A stretch of DNA of 64,000 nucleotides from NCBI RefSeq assembly GCF_020539505.1, contig NZ_JACDXW010000001.1:62001-126000 (forward strand). The letters are read 5' to 3'. A program made the position numbers and the translations under genes. Positions 47,482 to 55,447 of the stretch are shown one piece after another (within the stretch, counting starts at the first letter, position 1; every line of letters starts with the position of its first letter). The notes beneath the pieces were generated by a model. It saw nothing but the letters and a program-made list of their open reading frames with translations. It had not been told where the DNA came from and did not search any database. This DNA is from Mesopusillimonas faecipullorum. Its GTDB lineage: Bacteria > Pseudomonadota > Gammaproteobacteria > Burkholderiales > Burkholderiaceae_B.

Positions 47482-49035
47482 ATGTCAAACACTACAGGCA
47501 AGCCAGCGGTTCGGCAACTTAGCATGCTCGGATTTTTTGCCATTACTGCTTCGATGGTAATGGCCGTTTACGAATACCCCACCTTCGCAACGTCAGGCTT
47601 CAGCCTTGTGTTCTTTTTATTGCTGGGAGGGCTTTTATGGTTTATTCCTGTTGGTTTGTGCTCAGCAGAAATGGCCACAGTAGAAGGCTGGGAAGAAGGT
47701 GGTATTTTTGCATGGGTCTCAAATACGCTTGGAGAGCGCTGGGGCTTTGCCGCTATTTCATTTGCTTATCTGCAGATCGCTGTCGGCTTTATTCCCATGC
47801 TTTACTTTGTACTGGGCGCTCTGTCGTTCATCCTTAACTGGCCAGCGCTGAATACCGACCCAGTTACCAAAACCATTGCAGCGCTTATTATTTTATGGCT
47901 CTTGGCGCTCACTCAGCTGGGTGGCACGAAATACACGGCGCGCCTTGCCAAAGTCGGTTTTTTTGCAGGGATACTATTGCCAGCTCTGGTTTTGGTGGGT
48001 TTAGCCATTGCCTACCTTACTAGCGGCGCTCCACTGCAAATAGAAATTAGCGCAGCAAGTTTCTTTCCCGATTTCACCAAAATTGGCACCTTAGTCGTAT
48101 TCGTTGCCTTTATCCTCAGCTATATGGGTGTAGAAGCCTCCGCCACCCATGTTAATGAAATGAGCAACCCAGGGCGCGACTACCCAAGGGCCATGTTTCT
48201 GTTAATGATTTGCGCCATTGGTCTTAGCTCAATTGGTGGTTTATCCGTTGCTTCCGTTATCCCTCACAACGAAATCAACCTCTCCGCAGGTGTTATGCAA
48301 GCCTTCGATGCCTTGCTAAACCATTTTGGCAGCGGCTTAACGTGGATTGCGAGAGTTATTTCAGCCCTGCTGCTATTAGGGGTATTGGCTGAGATTGCCG
48401 CTTGGATTGTAGGGCCTTCGCGCGGCATGCTCGTTACCGCCCAAAAAGGCATCCTCCCGCAAAAGCTGGCTAAAGTAAATAAAAATGGCGTACCCGTTGC
48501 GCTGGTATTCTGCCAACTTACTCTTACAAGCATTGCGTTGATTGTATTGACCAATACCGGAGGCGGCAGCAACCTTTCGTTCCTGATTGCTTTGGCTTTA
48601 ACCGTGGTGATTTACCTTACGGGGTATATCCTGCTGTTTTTAGCCTATATTCACTTGATTCGTAAACAGCCTGAAAAAAAGAGAGCTTATAACATTCCAG
48701 GAGGCACGACATTCAAGGTCATAATCGCCTTTATTGGGCTCGCTATTTCTATTTTGGCCTTTTTGGTTTCCTTCGTACCTCCCAGCTCGTTACCAGGTAA
48801 AGAAGCCACCGACATCTATGTTGGTCTGCTGGTCGTCAGTTATATCATTATTCTCTTGCTCCCCTTTGTTGTTTACGCCTTGCACAACAAGGCTGGTAAA
48901 ACAACCAATGTGGAACTACAACACATGACCGCCGACACCAGGCCGGCGTATCACCTCTGGATTCACCCCAGAGCACGTGAGACGCATCATGTCGTCGTGA
49001 CTCATGATCAACCCATACCAGAGCCCAAAAGCTAA
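47482..49035 (+). CDS. gadC: Glutamate:GABA antiporter
   Basis: 517 residues, about 12 hydrophobic helices of the APC superfamily. The first helix region ([21 protein letters not shown]), the loop [19 protein letters not shown] and the helix 6 region with [13 protein letters not shown] match GadC. A charged C-terminal tail ([31 protein letters not shown]-like, His-rich) corresponds to the plug that closes the channel at neutral pH. It exchanges external glutamate for internal GABA. The ATG has AAGGGA upstream. The gene is visibly poorer in GC than its neighbours, a sign of acquisition. Confidence 0.93.
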   Translation: MSNTTGKPAVRQLSMLGFFAITASMVMAVYEYPTFATSGFSLVFFLLLGGLLWFIPVGLCSAEMATVEGWEEGGIFAWVSNTLGERWGFAAISFAYLQIAVGFIPMLYFVLGALSFILNWPALNTDPVTKTIAALIILWLLALTQLGGTKYTARLAKVGFFAGILLPALVLVGLAIAYLTSGAPLQIEISAASFFPDFTKIGTLVVFVAFILSYMGVEASATHVNEMSNPGRDYPRAMFLLMICAIGLSSIGGLSVASVIPHNEINLSAGVMQAFDALLNHFGSGLTWIARVISALLLLGVLAEIAAWIVGPSRGMLVTAQKGILPQKLAKVNKNGVPVALVFCQLTLTSIALIVLTNTGGGSNLSFLIALALTVVIYLTGYILLFLAYIHLIRKQPEKKRAYNIPGGTTFKVIIAFIGLAISILAFLVSFVPPSSLPGKEATDIYVGLLVVSYIIILLLPFVVYALHNKAGKTTNVELQHMTADTRPAYHLWIHPRARETHHVVVTHDQPIPEPKS

Positions 49036-49060
49036 GCCCACTCAAGGCTGATATGAGCTT

Positions 49061-49101
49061 CAATGACAAGGCAGCAGCCCGCATGGACTGCCTTGTCATT
49101 G
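49061..49101. terminator. Hairpin between convergent gadC and lysR genes
   Basis: CAATGACAAGGCAG (49061-49074) is the reverse complement of 49088-49101, a 14-bp stem with a 13-nt loop. It lies in the 83-bp gap between the two convergent genes. T-rich sequence follows only after 15 bp, so its strength as a terminator is uncertain. Confidence 0.65.
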
Positions 49102-49118
49102 CTAACCCGCTTCCGCTT

Positions 49119-50375
49119 TTATTTCAGTTCATTCACTTTCGCTGACGCCACGCCGCCATATGTCTTGGTCAATTCATCAAGAAGGCGGCTCAGGTCTGCC
49201 GCAGGGTCACCTTCCGCTCTCCATGCCATACCGATGCGCCGGACTGTTTGTGGAAGGGGAACCTGCACGATGCTCAGCAGCGCCGTCTCTCCCAACTGAG
49301 CCTCGCCTTGTGACGCCAAAGCGAGTCGCCCGGTCTGGACGGTAAGCGAGCGAGTCAAGGCTGAGCTACCTGCACGCAAACGTCCAACAGGAGGTGGTAG
49401 GCCCGCATCGGCAAAAACCTGATGCAACACAGTTTCGGCAGGCGAATTTGCAAGCGGCAACACCCACTGATATTTCAGAAGGTCTGCCAAGACAGGATTG
49501 GGCAAGCCAAAAATCTCATGTCCGCTGTGAGCCACTACTGCCAGTGAGTCTTCTAACAACACTTTCTGCTGCACGCCGTCGGGGGGAGGAAAGCGCAATG
49601 CGCCCAGCAGAATGTCAATATCAGCGCGCAGGAGTTGCTCGACCAGAACCTCATAGGTTCCATCAATGACACGAATATCCAGTTCTGGATGCGCAAGTAA
49701 AATATTATCTACGGCCCTAGGTAAAAAAAGCGATATCGATAAAGGCAAGGTGCCGATGACCAGTTCACCACGCACCTCCCCACGCCAAGCGGCCAAGTCA
49801 GAGCGCAAGGCACGCAACTCCGCAAACGAGAGTTTGACACGACGTAAAAGAGCCTCCCCAGCCGGTGTCAAACGCGTTCCACGGCTTGACTTATGAAAGA
49901 GACAAACGCCTGCAAGACGCTGCAACTCTTCCAGTCTGCGGTGCACTGCGGGCTGTGTAACGTTAAGGTGTTCAGCCGCACGCACTTCACTTCCACACAC
50001 GGCAACCGCGGTTATCGCATGCAAGCTTGTGGGCGACACACGAGCGGCGAAGTACCGGGCGGAATTCAGTATTTTTTTGTCAGGCTCTCCTAGAACACGG
50101 GCTTCTTTCGCGCCTTGCTCAAGTTGCGATAAAAACGCCTCGACTCTTCGAAAGACCAGCTGACCTGGAGTTGTGGCCGACATTCCTCGTGCGCCGCGAT
50201 CAAACAGCGAAACACCCAAAGCTTTTTCAAGATCTTTGACTGCTCGAGTAATCACTGGCTGCGATAAATATATAGCTTCAGCGGCATGCATAGCCCCCCC
50301 GTATCGGGCTACAGCAGCGGCACAGCGCAGCATCCGCAGAAAATCGAGAAAAGGCGCGTCGCGCTCAAGGTTCAT
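49119..50375 (-). CDS. LysR-type regulator with two N-terminal winged-helix domains
   Basis: 418 residues, about 110 more than a usual LysR protein (around 300). Two separate LysR-type winged helices are visible: residues 12-72 with SQPVITRAVKDLEKALGVSL, and 116-176 with TQPAVHRRLEELQRLAGVCL, each followed by the LFxR/K...G...T..G wing. A linker of about 40 residues separates them. From about 203 (GELVIGTLPLSISLFLPRAV) a periplasmic-binding-like effector domain runs to the end. The gene converges with gadC, so control of gadBC is possible but unproved; LysR regulators more often act on divergent genes, and here the divergent neighbour has been separated by the IS element. Confidence 0.85.
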   Translation of the reverse strand: MNLERDAPFLDFLRMLRCAAAVARYGGAMHAAEAIYLSQPVITRAVKDLEKALGVSLFDRGARGMSATTPGQLVFRRVEAFLSQLEQGAKEARVLGEPDKKILNSARYFAARVSPTSLHAITAVAVCGSEVRAAEHLNVTQPAVHRRLEELQRLAGVCLFHKSSRGTRLTPAGEALLRRVKLSFAELRALRSDLAAWRGEVRGELVIGTLPLSISLFLPRAVDNILLAHPELDIRVIDGTYEVLVEQLLRADIDILLGALRFPPPDGVQQKVLLEDSLAVVAHSGHEIFGLPNPVLADLLKYQWVLPLANSPAETVLHQVFADAGLPPPVGRLRAGSSALTRSLTVQTGRLALASQGEAQLGETALLSIVQVPLPQTVRRIGMAWRAEGDPAADLSRLLDELTKTYGGVASAKVNELK

Positions 50376-50450
50376 GTGATTAGACGAAGGGCATCGTTAG
50401 GGCTGGTTACTACATACATCGCATGACTCAGTTTAATGCGTAACTTAAGT

Positions 50451-52130
50451 AGTCGCCCCTGATTTATTCGTAAGCCATTGATTTTGCTGGATATTTTCTT
50501 CATTCCGGCGTATAATTTCTCCCGTTCTGATAGCGCATCCGCCTTGATTTCTGGGAGTTTCGTGCCGTGATGTTCACCTGCCCCGCCACCGACGATTTCT
50601 TCCGCTCGCGCATCGACCAGATGATCGATCTGCGCCATCCGCTGGCGGTGCTGTCTTCGCGCATGCCCTGGCAGGAGATCGAGGCGCGGGTGGCCCACCT
50701 GCTGGTGCGCAAGGCCCACGCCGGGCAGGCCATGCCCGATCTGGATTTGTTCGGCGAGAAGCCCCAGCGCAAGGCTGCGGCCAGCAAGGCCGGGCGCCCG
50801 CGCGTGGCGCTGCGCATCATGGTCTCGCTGCTGTACCTCAAGCACGCGTTCAACGAGTCCGATGAAGGTGTCGTTGACCGCTGGGGCGAGACGCCGACCT
50901 GGCAGTTCTTCTCAGGCCAGGCGTACTTTGAACACCAGCGTCCCTGCGACGCCACCACCCTGGTCAAGTTCCGCCAGTTGCTCGGCGAAGAAGGCGTGGA
51001 AGAACTTCTGGCACAGACGATCAACGTGGCGCTTGAGATCAAGCTGATCAAGCCGCAGGAGCTGACCCGCGTGATCGTGGACAGCACGGTGCAGCACAAG
51101 GCGATTGCGCACCCCACCGACAGCCGCCTGCTGGAGACAGCCAGGGTCAAGCTGGTCGAAGCAGCCAAGGGTGCCGGCATCGACTTGAAGCAGACCTTTG
51201 CCAAGGAAGGCAAGGAGCTGGGCCGCAAGGCCGGGCGCTATGCCCACGCGCGCCAGTTCAAGCGCATGCGCCGCGCCATCAAGCGCCAGCGCACCATCGT
51301 CGGGCGGCTGCAGCGCGAGATCGAGAGGAAGATCGCCACTGGGGCCAGCGCCATCGGGCAAGCCGTGCGCCAAGCGCTCGCCCAGACATTGAGCAAGGCC
51401 GCGCGCATCGTGGCCCAGAGCGGCCAGCGCAAGGCGGTGGATGGACAGCCCAAGCTGTACGCCTGGCATGCCCCGGAGGTGGACTGCATCAGCAAAGGCA
51501 AGGCCAAGCAGCCCTACGAGTTCGGCGTGAAGGTGGGCATTGCCAGCACGCTCAAAGGCAACCTGATCGTGGGCGCCCGGGCCTTCCACGGCAACCCGTA
51601 CGACGGTCACACACTGCGCGAACAGCTGGAGCAGGCCACGATCCTGATGCAGGACAGCGATGCAAAACCAGCGACAGCCTTTGTCGATCTGGGCTACCGG
51701 GGGGTGGATGCGGACAACCCGGATGTGCACATCGTGCACCGGGGCAAGGCCAAGCGGATCAGTGAGCAGGAAAGAAAGCTGCTCAGGCGGCGCCAGGCTA
51801 TTGAACCCATCATCGGACACCTCAAGGCCGATCACCGCATGGATCGCTGCCACCTCAAGGGCGAAACGGGTGACCGCCTGCACGCGGTGCTGTGCGCGGC
51901 CGGCTACAACATCAAGTGGCTGCTGCGCATGATCGCCAGGAAGGGGGTTACCTTCCTCACAACCATTTTGTTGTGCCTGCAGCAGGCCAGCACGCAGGGG
52001 CGTTCTTGGCTGGCCGCTGTGATGGGCATGCGCTCTTGGGCTGCTGATGGCCGATCAACCCTGGCCAACCGGCTGACCTTTGGTGCTGGCAGGCTCTCTC
52101 AGGCTTGAAATGAATATTTCAGGGCCGACT
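50451..52130 (+). mobile_element. IS5/IS1182-type insertion sequence, complete
   Basis: 1680 bp. Imperfect terminal inverted repeats: left AGTCGCCCCTGATTTATTC, right (reverse complement) AGTCGGCCCTGAAATATTC, 16 of 19 identical. The flanks repeat the tetranucleotide AAGT (50447-50450 and 52131-52134), a 4-bp target duplication. One transposase gene fills it, with a TATAAT at 50511-50516 in the left end. It is inserted in the gap between the lysR gene and the padR gene. The two intact ends and the duplication point to a fairly recent insertion. Confidence 0.88.
50570..52108 (+). CDS. DDE transposase (IS5/IS1182 group)
   Basis: 512 residues from the ATG at 50570 (a GTG one codon earlier is also possible; GGGAG lies upstream). 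The N-terminal DFFRSRIDQMIDLRHPLAVL and WQEIEARVAHLL form the DUF772-like head. Catalytic residues: first Asp in VIVDSTVQHKAIA, second Asp in TAFVDLGYRGVDAD, and Glu in RRRQAIEPIIGHLKADHRM. The middle part is very rich in Arg, Lys and Ala. The reading frame is unbroken, so the enzyme is probably active. Several long frames on its opposite strand are shadows. Confidence 0.92.
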   Translation: MFTCPATDDFFRSRIDQMIDLRHPLAVLSSRMPWQEIEARVAHLLVRKAHAGQAMPDLDLFGEKPQRKAAASKAGRPRVALRIMVSLLYLKHAFNESDEGVVDRWGETPTWQFFSGQAYFEHQRPCDATTLVKFRQLLGEEGVEELLAQTINVALEIKLIKPQELTRVIVDSTVQHKAIAHPTDSRLLETARVKLVEAAKGAGIDLKQTFAKEGKELGRKAGRYAHARQFKRMRRAIKRQRTIVGRLQREIERKIATGASAIGQAVRQALAQTLSKAARIVAQSGQRKAVDGQPKLYAWHAPEVDCISKGKAKQPYEFGVKVGIASTLKGNLIVGARAFHGNPYDGHTLREQLEQATILMQDSDAKPATAFVDLGYRGVDADNPDVHIVHRGKAKRISEQERKLLRRRQAIEPIIGHLKADHRMDRCHLKGETGDRLHAVLCAAGYNIKWLLRMIARKGVTFLTTILLCLQQASTQGRSWLAAVMGMRSWAADGRSTLANRLTFGAGRLSQA

Positions 52131-52183
52131 AAGTATTACCAGATACTGCCCTCGTTCAAGCCCGCAGGAAAGTAAAGTTGCCC

Positions 52184-52235
52184 TTGACACCGCCCTCAAT
52201 TTCGCCGAATATATCGTACGATACATCTTACGATC
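52184..52235 (+). promoter_or_regulatory. Promoter and likely operator of the padR gene
   Basis: A consensus TTGACA (52184-52189), 17 bp, then GAATAT (52207-52212) make a promoter. Overlapping its -10 and start region are a perfect 12-bp palindrome TATCGTACGATA (52212-52223) and a second half-like repeat ATCTTACGAT (52225-52234). YqjI of E. coli represses its own gene and yqjH at a similar palindromic site, so self-repression by the PadR protein is inferred. Confidence 0.65.
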
Positions 52236-52242
52236 TAAAAAA

Positions 52243-52890
52243 ATGCACTTTCGCTTACCTTTCCCTCCTCGCCCCCACACGCTTTCCATCCTTCCCGAGT
52301 CGGCTTTTGCGGGTGACGAAGGCAGGCATTTAATGCGTGGTCGCAAGGTGGGGGCTGAAGATCTGCAGCTCATGCTATTGGCTCTGCTTGAAAAACAAGG
52401 TAGTCATGGCTACGACCTGATCAAAGCGCTGGATGAGCTCAGCAACGGTTACTACAAGCCCAGTCCGGGCGTGGTGTATCCGGCGCTTGGGCATCTAGAA
52501 ACATCGGGTTGGGTGGCCTGTTCCCGCGAAGGCGCCAAAAAGCGATATGAACTCACTACCGCCGGCACCGAACATCTGCGTACCCAGCACACGCGGGCGC
52601 AACTGCTGTTCAAACGTTTGCAGCACGCCTCTAAACGTATGGCCTGGTTGCGGCAAGCCATGGACGGCCAGCCCCGCGAGCTAGGCCCGGAAGGCGAAGA
52701 CTTGGCAACAGGTTGGCTACCCGAGCTTGTCGACATGCGGCGAGCGCTGCGTATGGCATTGATGAAGCACACCGACGCTACGCCCGCCACCCAACGTAGG
52801 CTGATAGCCATACTGCAACAAACCGTCAAGTCTATAGCTGCGCTTGATGAAAACCCAGGCGGGTCAACCTCACCCGCCACCAAAGAATAG
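52243..52890 (+). CDS. PadR-family regulator, YqjI-like
   Basis: 215 residues from the ATG at 52243. The winged helix (DLQLMLLALLEKQGSHGYDLIKAL, SPGVVYPALGHLETSGWV, KKRYELTTAGTEHL) is PadR, with a C-terminal helical dimerisation part. In E. coli, YqjI has a His/Cys-rich N-terminal tail that binds nickel; here the matching extension (residues 1-40) has almost no His or Cys, so sensing must differ. An ATG at 52333 with a better ribosome-binding site (AAGGCAGG) would omit this extension and is a real alternative. It is 12 bp upstream of a YqjH-like gene, the same pair as yqjI-yqjH, and has a palindromic site at its promoter. Confidence 0.85.
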   Translation: MHFRLPFPPRPHTLSILPESAFAGDEGRHLMRGRKVGAEDLQLMLLALLEKQGSHGYDLIKALDELSNGYYKPSPGVVYPALGHLETSGWVACSREGAKKRYELTTAGTEHLRTQHTRAQLLFKRLQHASKRMAWLRQAMDGQPRELGPEGEDLATGWLPELVDMRRALRMALMKHTDATPATQRRLIAILQQTVKSIAALDENPGGSTSPATKE

Positions 52891-52902
52891 GAAATCCACA
52901 CT

Positions 52903-53718
52903 ATGAGTCGACCAGAACTGAACGTTGAACGTGTACGCCACGAACTGAAAATACGTCAGCTTACGGTAGCGAAGGTTGAGCGCATTGCCGATTTGTTGGT
53001 CCGCGTAACGCTGACCGGCGATGATCTACAAGATTTCGTTTCCGCCTCCTTCGATGACCACATCAAGGTGTTTTTCTCCGAACAACCAGCCACCCCTGTG
53101 CCCTTGCCTGCCTTGGGCCCCAACGGCCTCGCTTTTCCCGAAGATCAGCCCCGCCCGCAGGCGCGCGACTACACCCCTCGCCGCTTCAATGCTCAGGCCC
53201 GAGAGTTGGAAATCGAGTTCGTTCTGCATGGCGATGGCCCCGCATCTGAATGGGCGGCGCAAGTACAGCCGGGGCAAACTTTGGTCATAGGCGGCCCACG
53301 TGGCTCGTTCGTCGTACCCACGGCTTTTGACTGGCACGTGCTGATCGGCGACGAGACGGCTCTGCCCGCCATAAGCCGCCGCCTGGAAGAACTGCCCGCT
53401 GACACTCACGCCATCGTGCGTATTGAAGTACCGCAAGCTGCCAATGAAATCCCTCTGCAAAGCAAGGCCAAGCTGGATTTGCAATGGCTGCACCGCAATG
53501 GCGCTCAGCCAGGTGCCAGTACCCTGTTGCCAGAGGCGGCCAAGAAGCTGACCTTTCCGACCGGTGAAGGTTATGTATGGGCGGCTGCGGAATCCGCAGT
53601 GGCCAGAGCAGTGCGCGAAGTCATGGTGAATCAGCACCAAATCGGCAAGCGCCGCATACGCGCCTCAAGCTACTGGAAGCACGGCGCCTCGGGTGTACAC
53701 GAAACACTGGACGATTAA
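52903..53718 (+). CDS. Siderophore-interacting FAD-binding reductase, YqjH-like
   Basis: 271 residues. The N-terminal FAD-binding barrel has VERIADLLVRVTLTGDDL and the flavin motif YTPRRFN; the C-terminal half is the SIP domain (LVIGGPRGSFVVP, IGDETALPAISRRLEELP and VWAAAESAVARAVREVMV), ending in SYWKHGASGVHE. Such enzymes reduce ferric siderophores in the cytosol with NADPH and release iron. AGGA precedes the ATG 12 bp after the padR stop, so the two form an operon. Family and pairing are clear; the siderophore is not known. Confidence 0.92.
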   Translation: MSRPELNVERVRHELKIRQLTVAKVERIADLLVRVTLTGDDLQDFVSASFDDHIKVFFSEQPATPVPLPALGPNGLAFPEDQPRPQARDYTPRRFNAQARELEIEFVLHGDGPASEWAAQVQPGQTLVIGGPRGSFVVPTAFDWHVLIGDETALPAISRRLEELPADTHAIVRIEVPQAANEIPLQSKAKLDLQWLHRNGAQPGASTLLPEAAKKLTFPTGEGYVWAAAESAVARAVREVMVNQHQIGKRRIRASSYWKHGASGVHETLDD

Positions 53719-53795
53719 GCCTCAAGCCGCCCGCAGCACGCTTGAGCTATGTTTTCTTGCGGCCCACAGAAACACGGGCCGCAAAATACATATAA

Positions 53796-53816
53796 TGAGA
53801 ATCTTTATTATTCTCA
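53796..53816. promoter_or_regulatory. Fur box before the siderophore-binding protein gene
   Basis: TGAGAAT (53796-53802) and ATTCTCA (53810-53816) are perfect inverted repeats with a 7-nt A/T-rich spacer, resembling the Fur consensus. It ends 15 bp before the ATG at 53831, so iron-bound Fur would block transcription or translation start directly. Confidence 0.75.
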
Positions 53817-53830
53817 AGAAGCTGAAAAAC

Positions 53831-54760
53831 ATGAAACGAACAAGCCGCTTGCTCGGTCTTTGTACTGCCCTAGCCCTGACAATGCCCGTCATGGCTTTCG
53901 AATTGGTACACGATGGTGGCACCCTTACCCTCGATCAATCGCCCAGCACCATCGCCAGTTTTGACCTGGCCGTGCTAGATAGCTTGAATGAGCTTGGCAT
54001 TGAGGTAGCGGGCGTACCTAAGTCGACTTATGCCGGCAGCCTCGAAAAATACAATCAAGCGGCAAAAGTAGGCACGCTGTTCGAGCCCGATTACCCTGCT
54101 CTTGAAAAGCTTTCACCCCAACTGATCTTCGCTGGTGGGCGTTCGCAAAAGGCCTTGCAAGAGCTCAACAAGATTGCTCCCAGCGCCAGCCTTAACGCCG
54201 ACCCACGCGCATTTATGGAAAGCTTCCGCAGCAACAATATGGCCCTGGCCAAAGCATTCCAAAAAGAAGAACAAGCCATTCAAGCCATCGATGAAGACCT
54301 TAAGGCTTTGCATGCTGCCAACCAAGGCAAAACCGGCGCCTTTTTGTTTGCCATCAACGGCAATGTCATGGCGCACGTACCGGGTGATCGCTTTGGGTAT
54401 GCCTACGAGCTGGCCGGCTTGAAGTCGGTGTTGCCCGCCAAAGCTCCTGACGCCGTTGCCGCACCTCGCGCCGAGCCTGGTTCGGAAGCCGCCAAGGCAG
54501 CTGCGGCAGCCAGGGCCCAAACGATTGCCGCTATTGCCCAGGCCGAGCCCGACTGGTTGATCGTCCTTGATCGTGGCGCGATCAACGGCGGTGAGAAAAC
54601 CGCAGCCAACACCCTGGCCAAGCACCCCGAATTGAGCCAGACTCAAGCTTACAAACAAGGCCGCGTTTATTATGCGGACCCCAACGGCTGGTATGTGATT
54701 GGTGGCGGACTGGGCAACTTGAAAGCCATTACTGCGGACATGCTGGCCACCATGAAGTAA
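53831..54760 (+). CDS. Siderophore-type ABC transporter substrate-binding protein (FatB/CeuE-like)
   Basis: 309 residues from the ATG at 53831; the frame is open from 53693 but that part overlaps the Fur box. A signal peptide (RLLGLCTALALTMPVMAF) is followed by a periplasmic-binding type III fold: PSTIASFDLAVLDSLNELGI, VGTLFEPDYPALEKLSPQLIF, and a long Ala-rich helix in the middle (AAKAAAAARAQ). This resembles the CeuE/FatB group that binds ferric catecholates or carboxylates. No permease or ATPase gene is nearby, so it must use a transporter encoded elsewhere. Neighbours, a ferric reductase gene and a Fur box, support an iron role. Confidence 0.88.
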   Translation: MKRTSRLLGLCTALALTMPVMAFELVHDGGTLTLDQSPSTIASFDLAVLDSLNELGIEVAGVPKSTYAGSLEKYNQAAKVGTLFEPDYPALEKLSPQLIFAGGRSQKALQELNKIAPSASLNADPRAFMESFRSNNMALAKAFQKEEQAIQAIDEDLKALHAANQGKTGAFLFAINGNVMAHVPGDRFGYAYELAGLKSVLPAKAPDAVAAPRAEPGSEAAKAAAAARAQTIAAIAQAEPDWLIVLDRGAINGGEKTAANTLAKHPELSQTQAYKQGRVYYADPNGWYVIGGGLGNLKAITADMLATMK

Positions 54761-54801
54761 TTTGGGGCAGCCACGATGCGGCGTCAGCTTGGACACATAA
54801 T

Positions 54802-55374
54802 ATGAATGACGATATTGCCCCAGGCCCGGTCAGCAGGCGCTTATTTTTTGCGCTGTGGCCTGCCGCCGCCGACGCCGCTCGTATCATGCAGTGGGCCAAC
54901 ATCGCTCACCAGGCCTGCGGGGGCCGTATCATGCGGCCCGAAACCTTGCATCTCACCCTGGCGTTCCTGGGCAACACCTCTGCCGAGAAGGTCATCGCTT
55001 TGCAAAGTGCCGCAGCTGAGTGGACGGCACAGGCTCGGGCCATCACACTAGAACGTTTTGGCTGTTTTCAGGGCCCACGCGTAGTATGGGCCGGCCCTGG
55101 CGCCCAAGACACCCATGCACAGGCCTGGCTGCAGGCGCTACACGACGATTTGTGGATGCGTCTGGAAGCCATGGGGTGGCAGCGGCCCGACACGGCATTT
55201 CGCCCCCATGTGTCCTTGTTGCGCAAAGCCTCCACCAATCAAACAGCGGCCTTGTCCGCCCCAGCTCCGTTGACTTGGCTGCCCGAACAATGCGTGCTGG
55301 TGGCCTCGACTCCTGGTGAAACTGGCTCTTACTACGAAGTGCTGGCGCGCATGCACCTGCATGTCAGTCAATAA
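54802..55374 (+). CDS. thpR: RNA 2',3'-cyclic phosphodiesterase (2'-5' RNA ligase family)
   Basis: 190 residues. The two catalytic His motifs are HLTLAFLG near residue 52 and HVSLLRK near 134, the 2H phosphoesterase pattern of ThpR/LigT. The N-terminus RRLFFALWPAAADAARIMQW is typical. It opens 2',3'-cyclic phosphates at RNA ends and in vitro ligates tRNA halves through 2'-5' bonds. The physiological role is unclear. It is a stand-alone gene 41 bp after the binding-protein gene. Confidence 0.9.
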   Translation: MNDDIAPGPVSRRLFFALWPAAADAARIMQWANIAHQACGGRIMRPETLHLTLAFLGNTSAEKVIALQSAAAEWTAQARAITLERFGCFQGPRVVWAGPGAQDTHAQAWLQALHDDLWMRLEAMGWQRPDTAFRPHVSLLRKASTNQTAALSAPAPLTWLPEQCVLVASTPGETGSYYEVLARMHLHVSQ

Positions 55375-55447
55375 CGGCTGCCGCCTGCTACGGTAAACTC
55401 GACCTCCCGCCCCGACGCGCGCGCCCGTCGACTGAACCGAATTTTCC

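Noticed and set aside
50912-51883. Long open frames on the minus strand inside the IS element
   Set aside because: They lie opposite the transposase and have no domain of an IS passenger gene.
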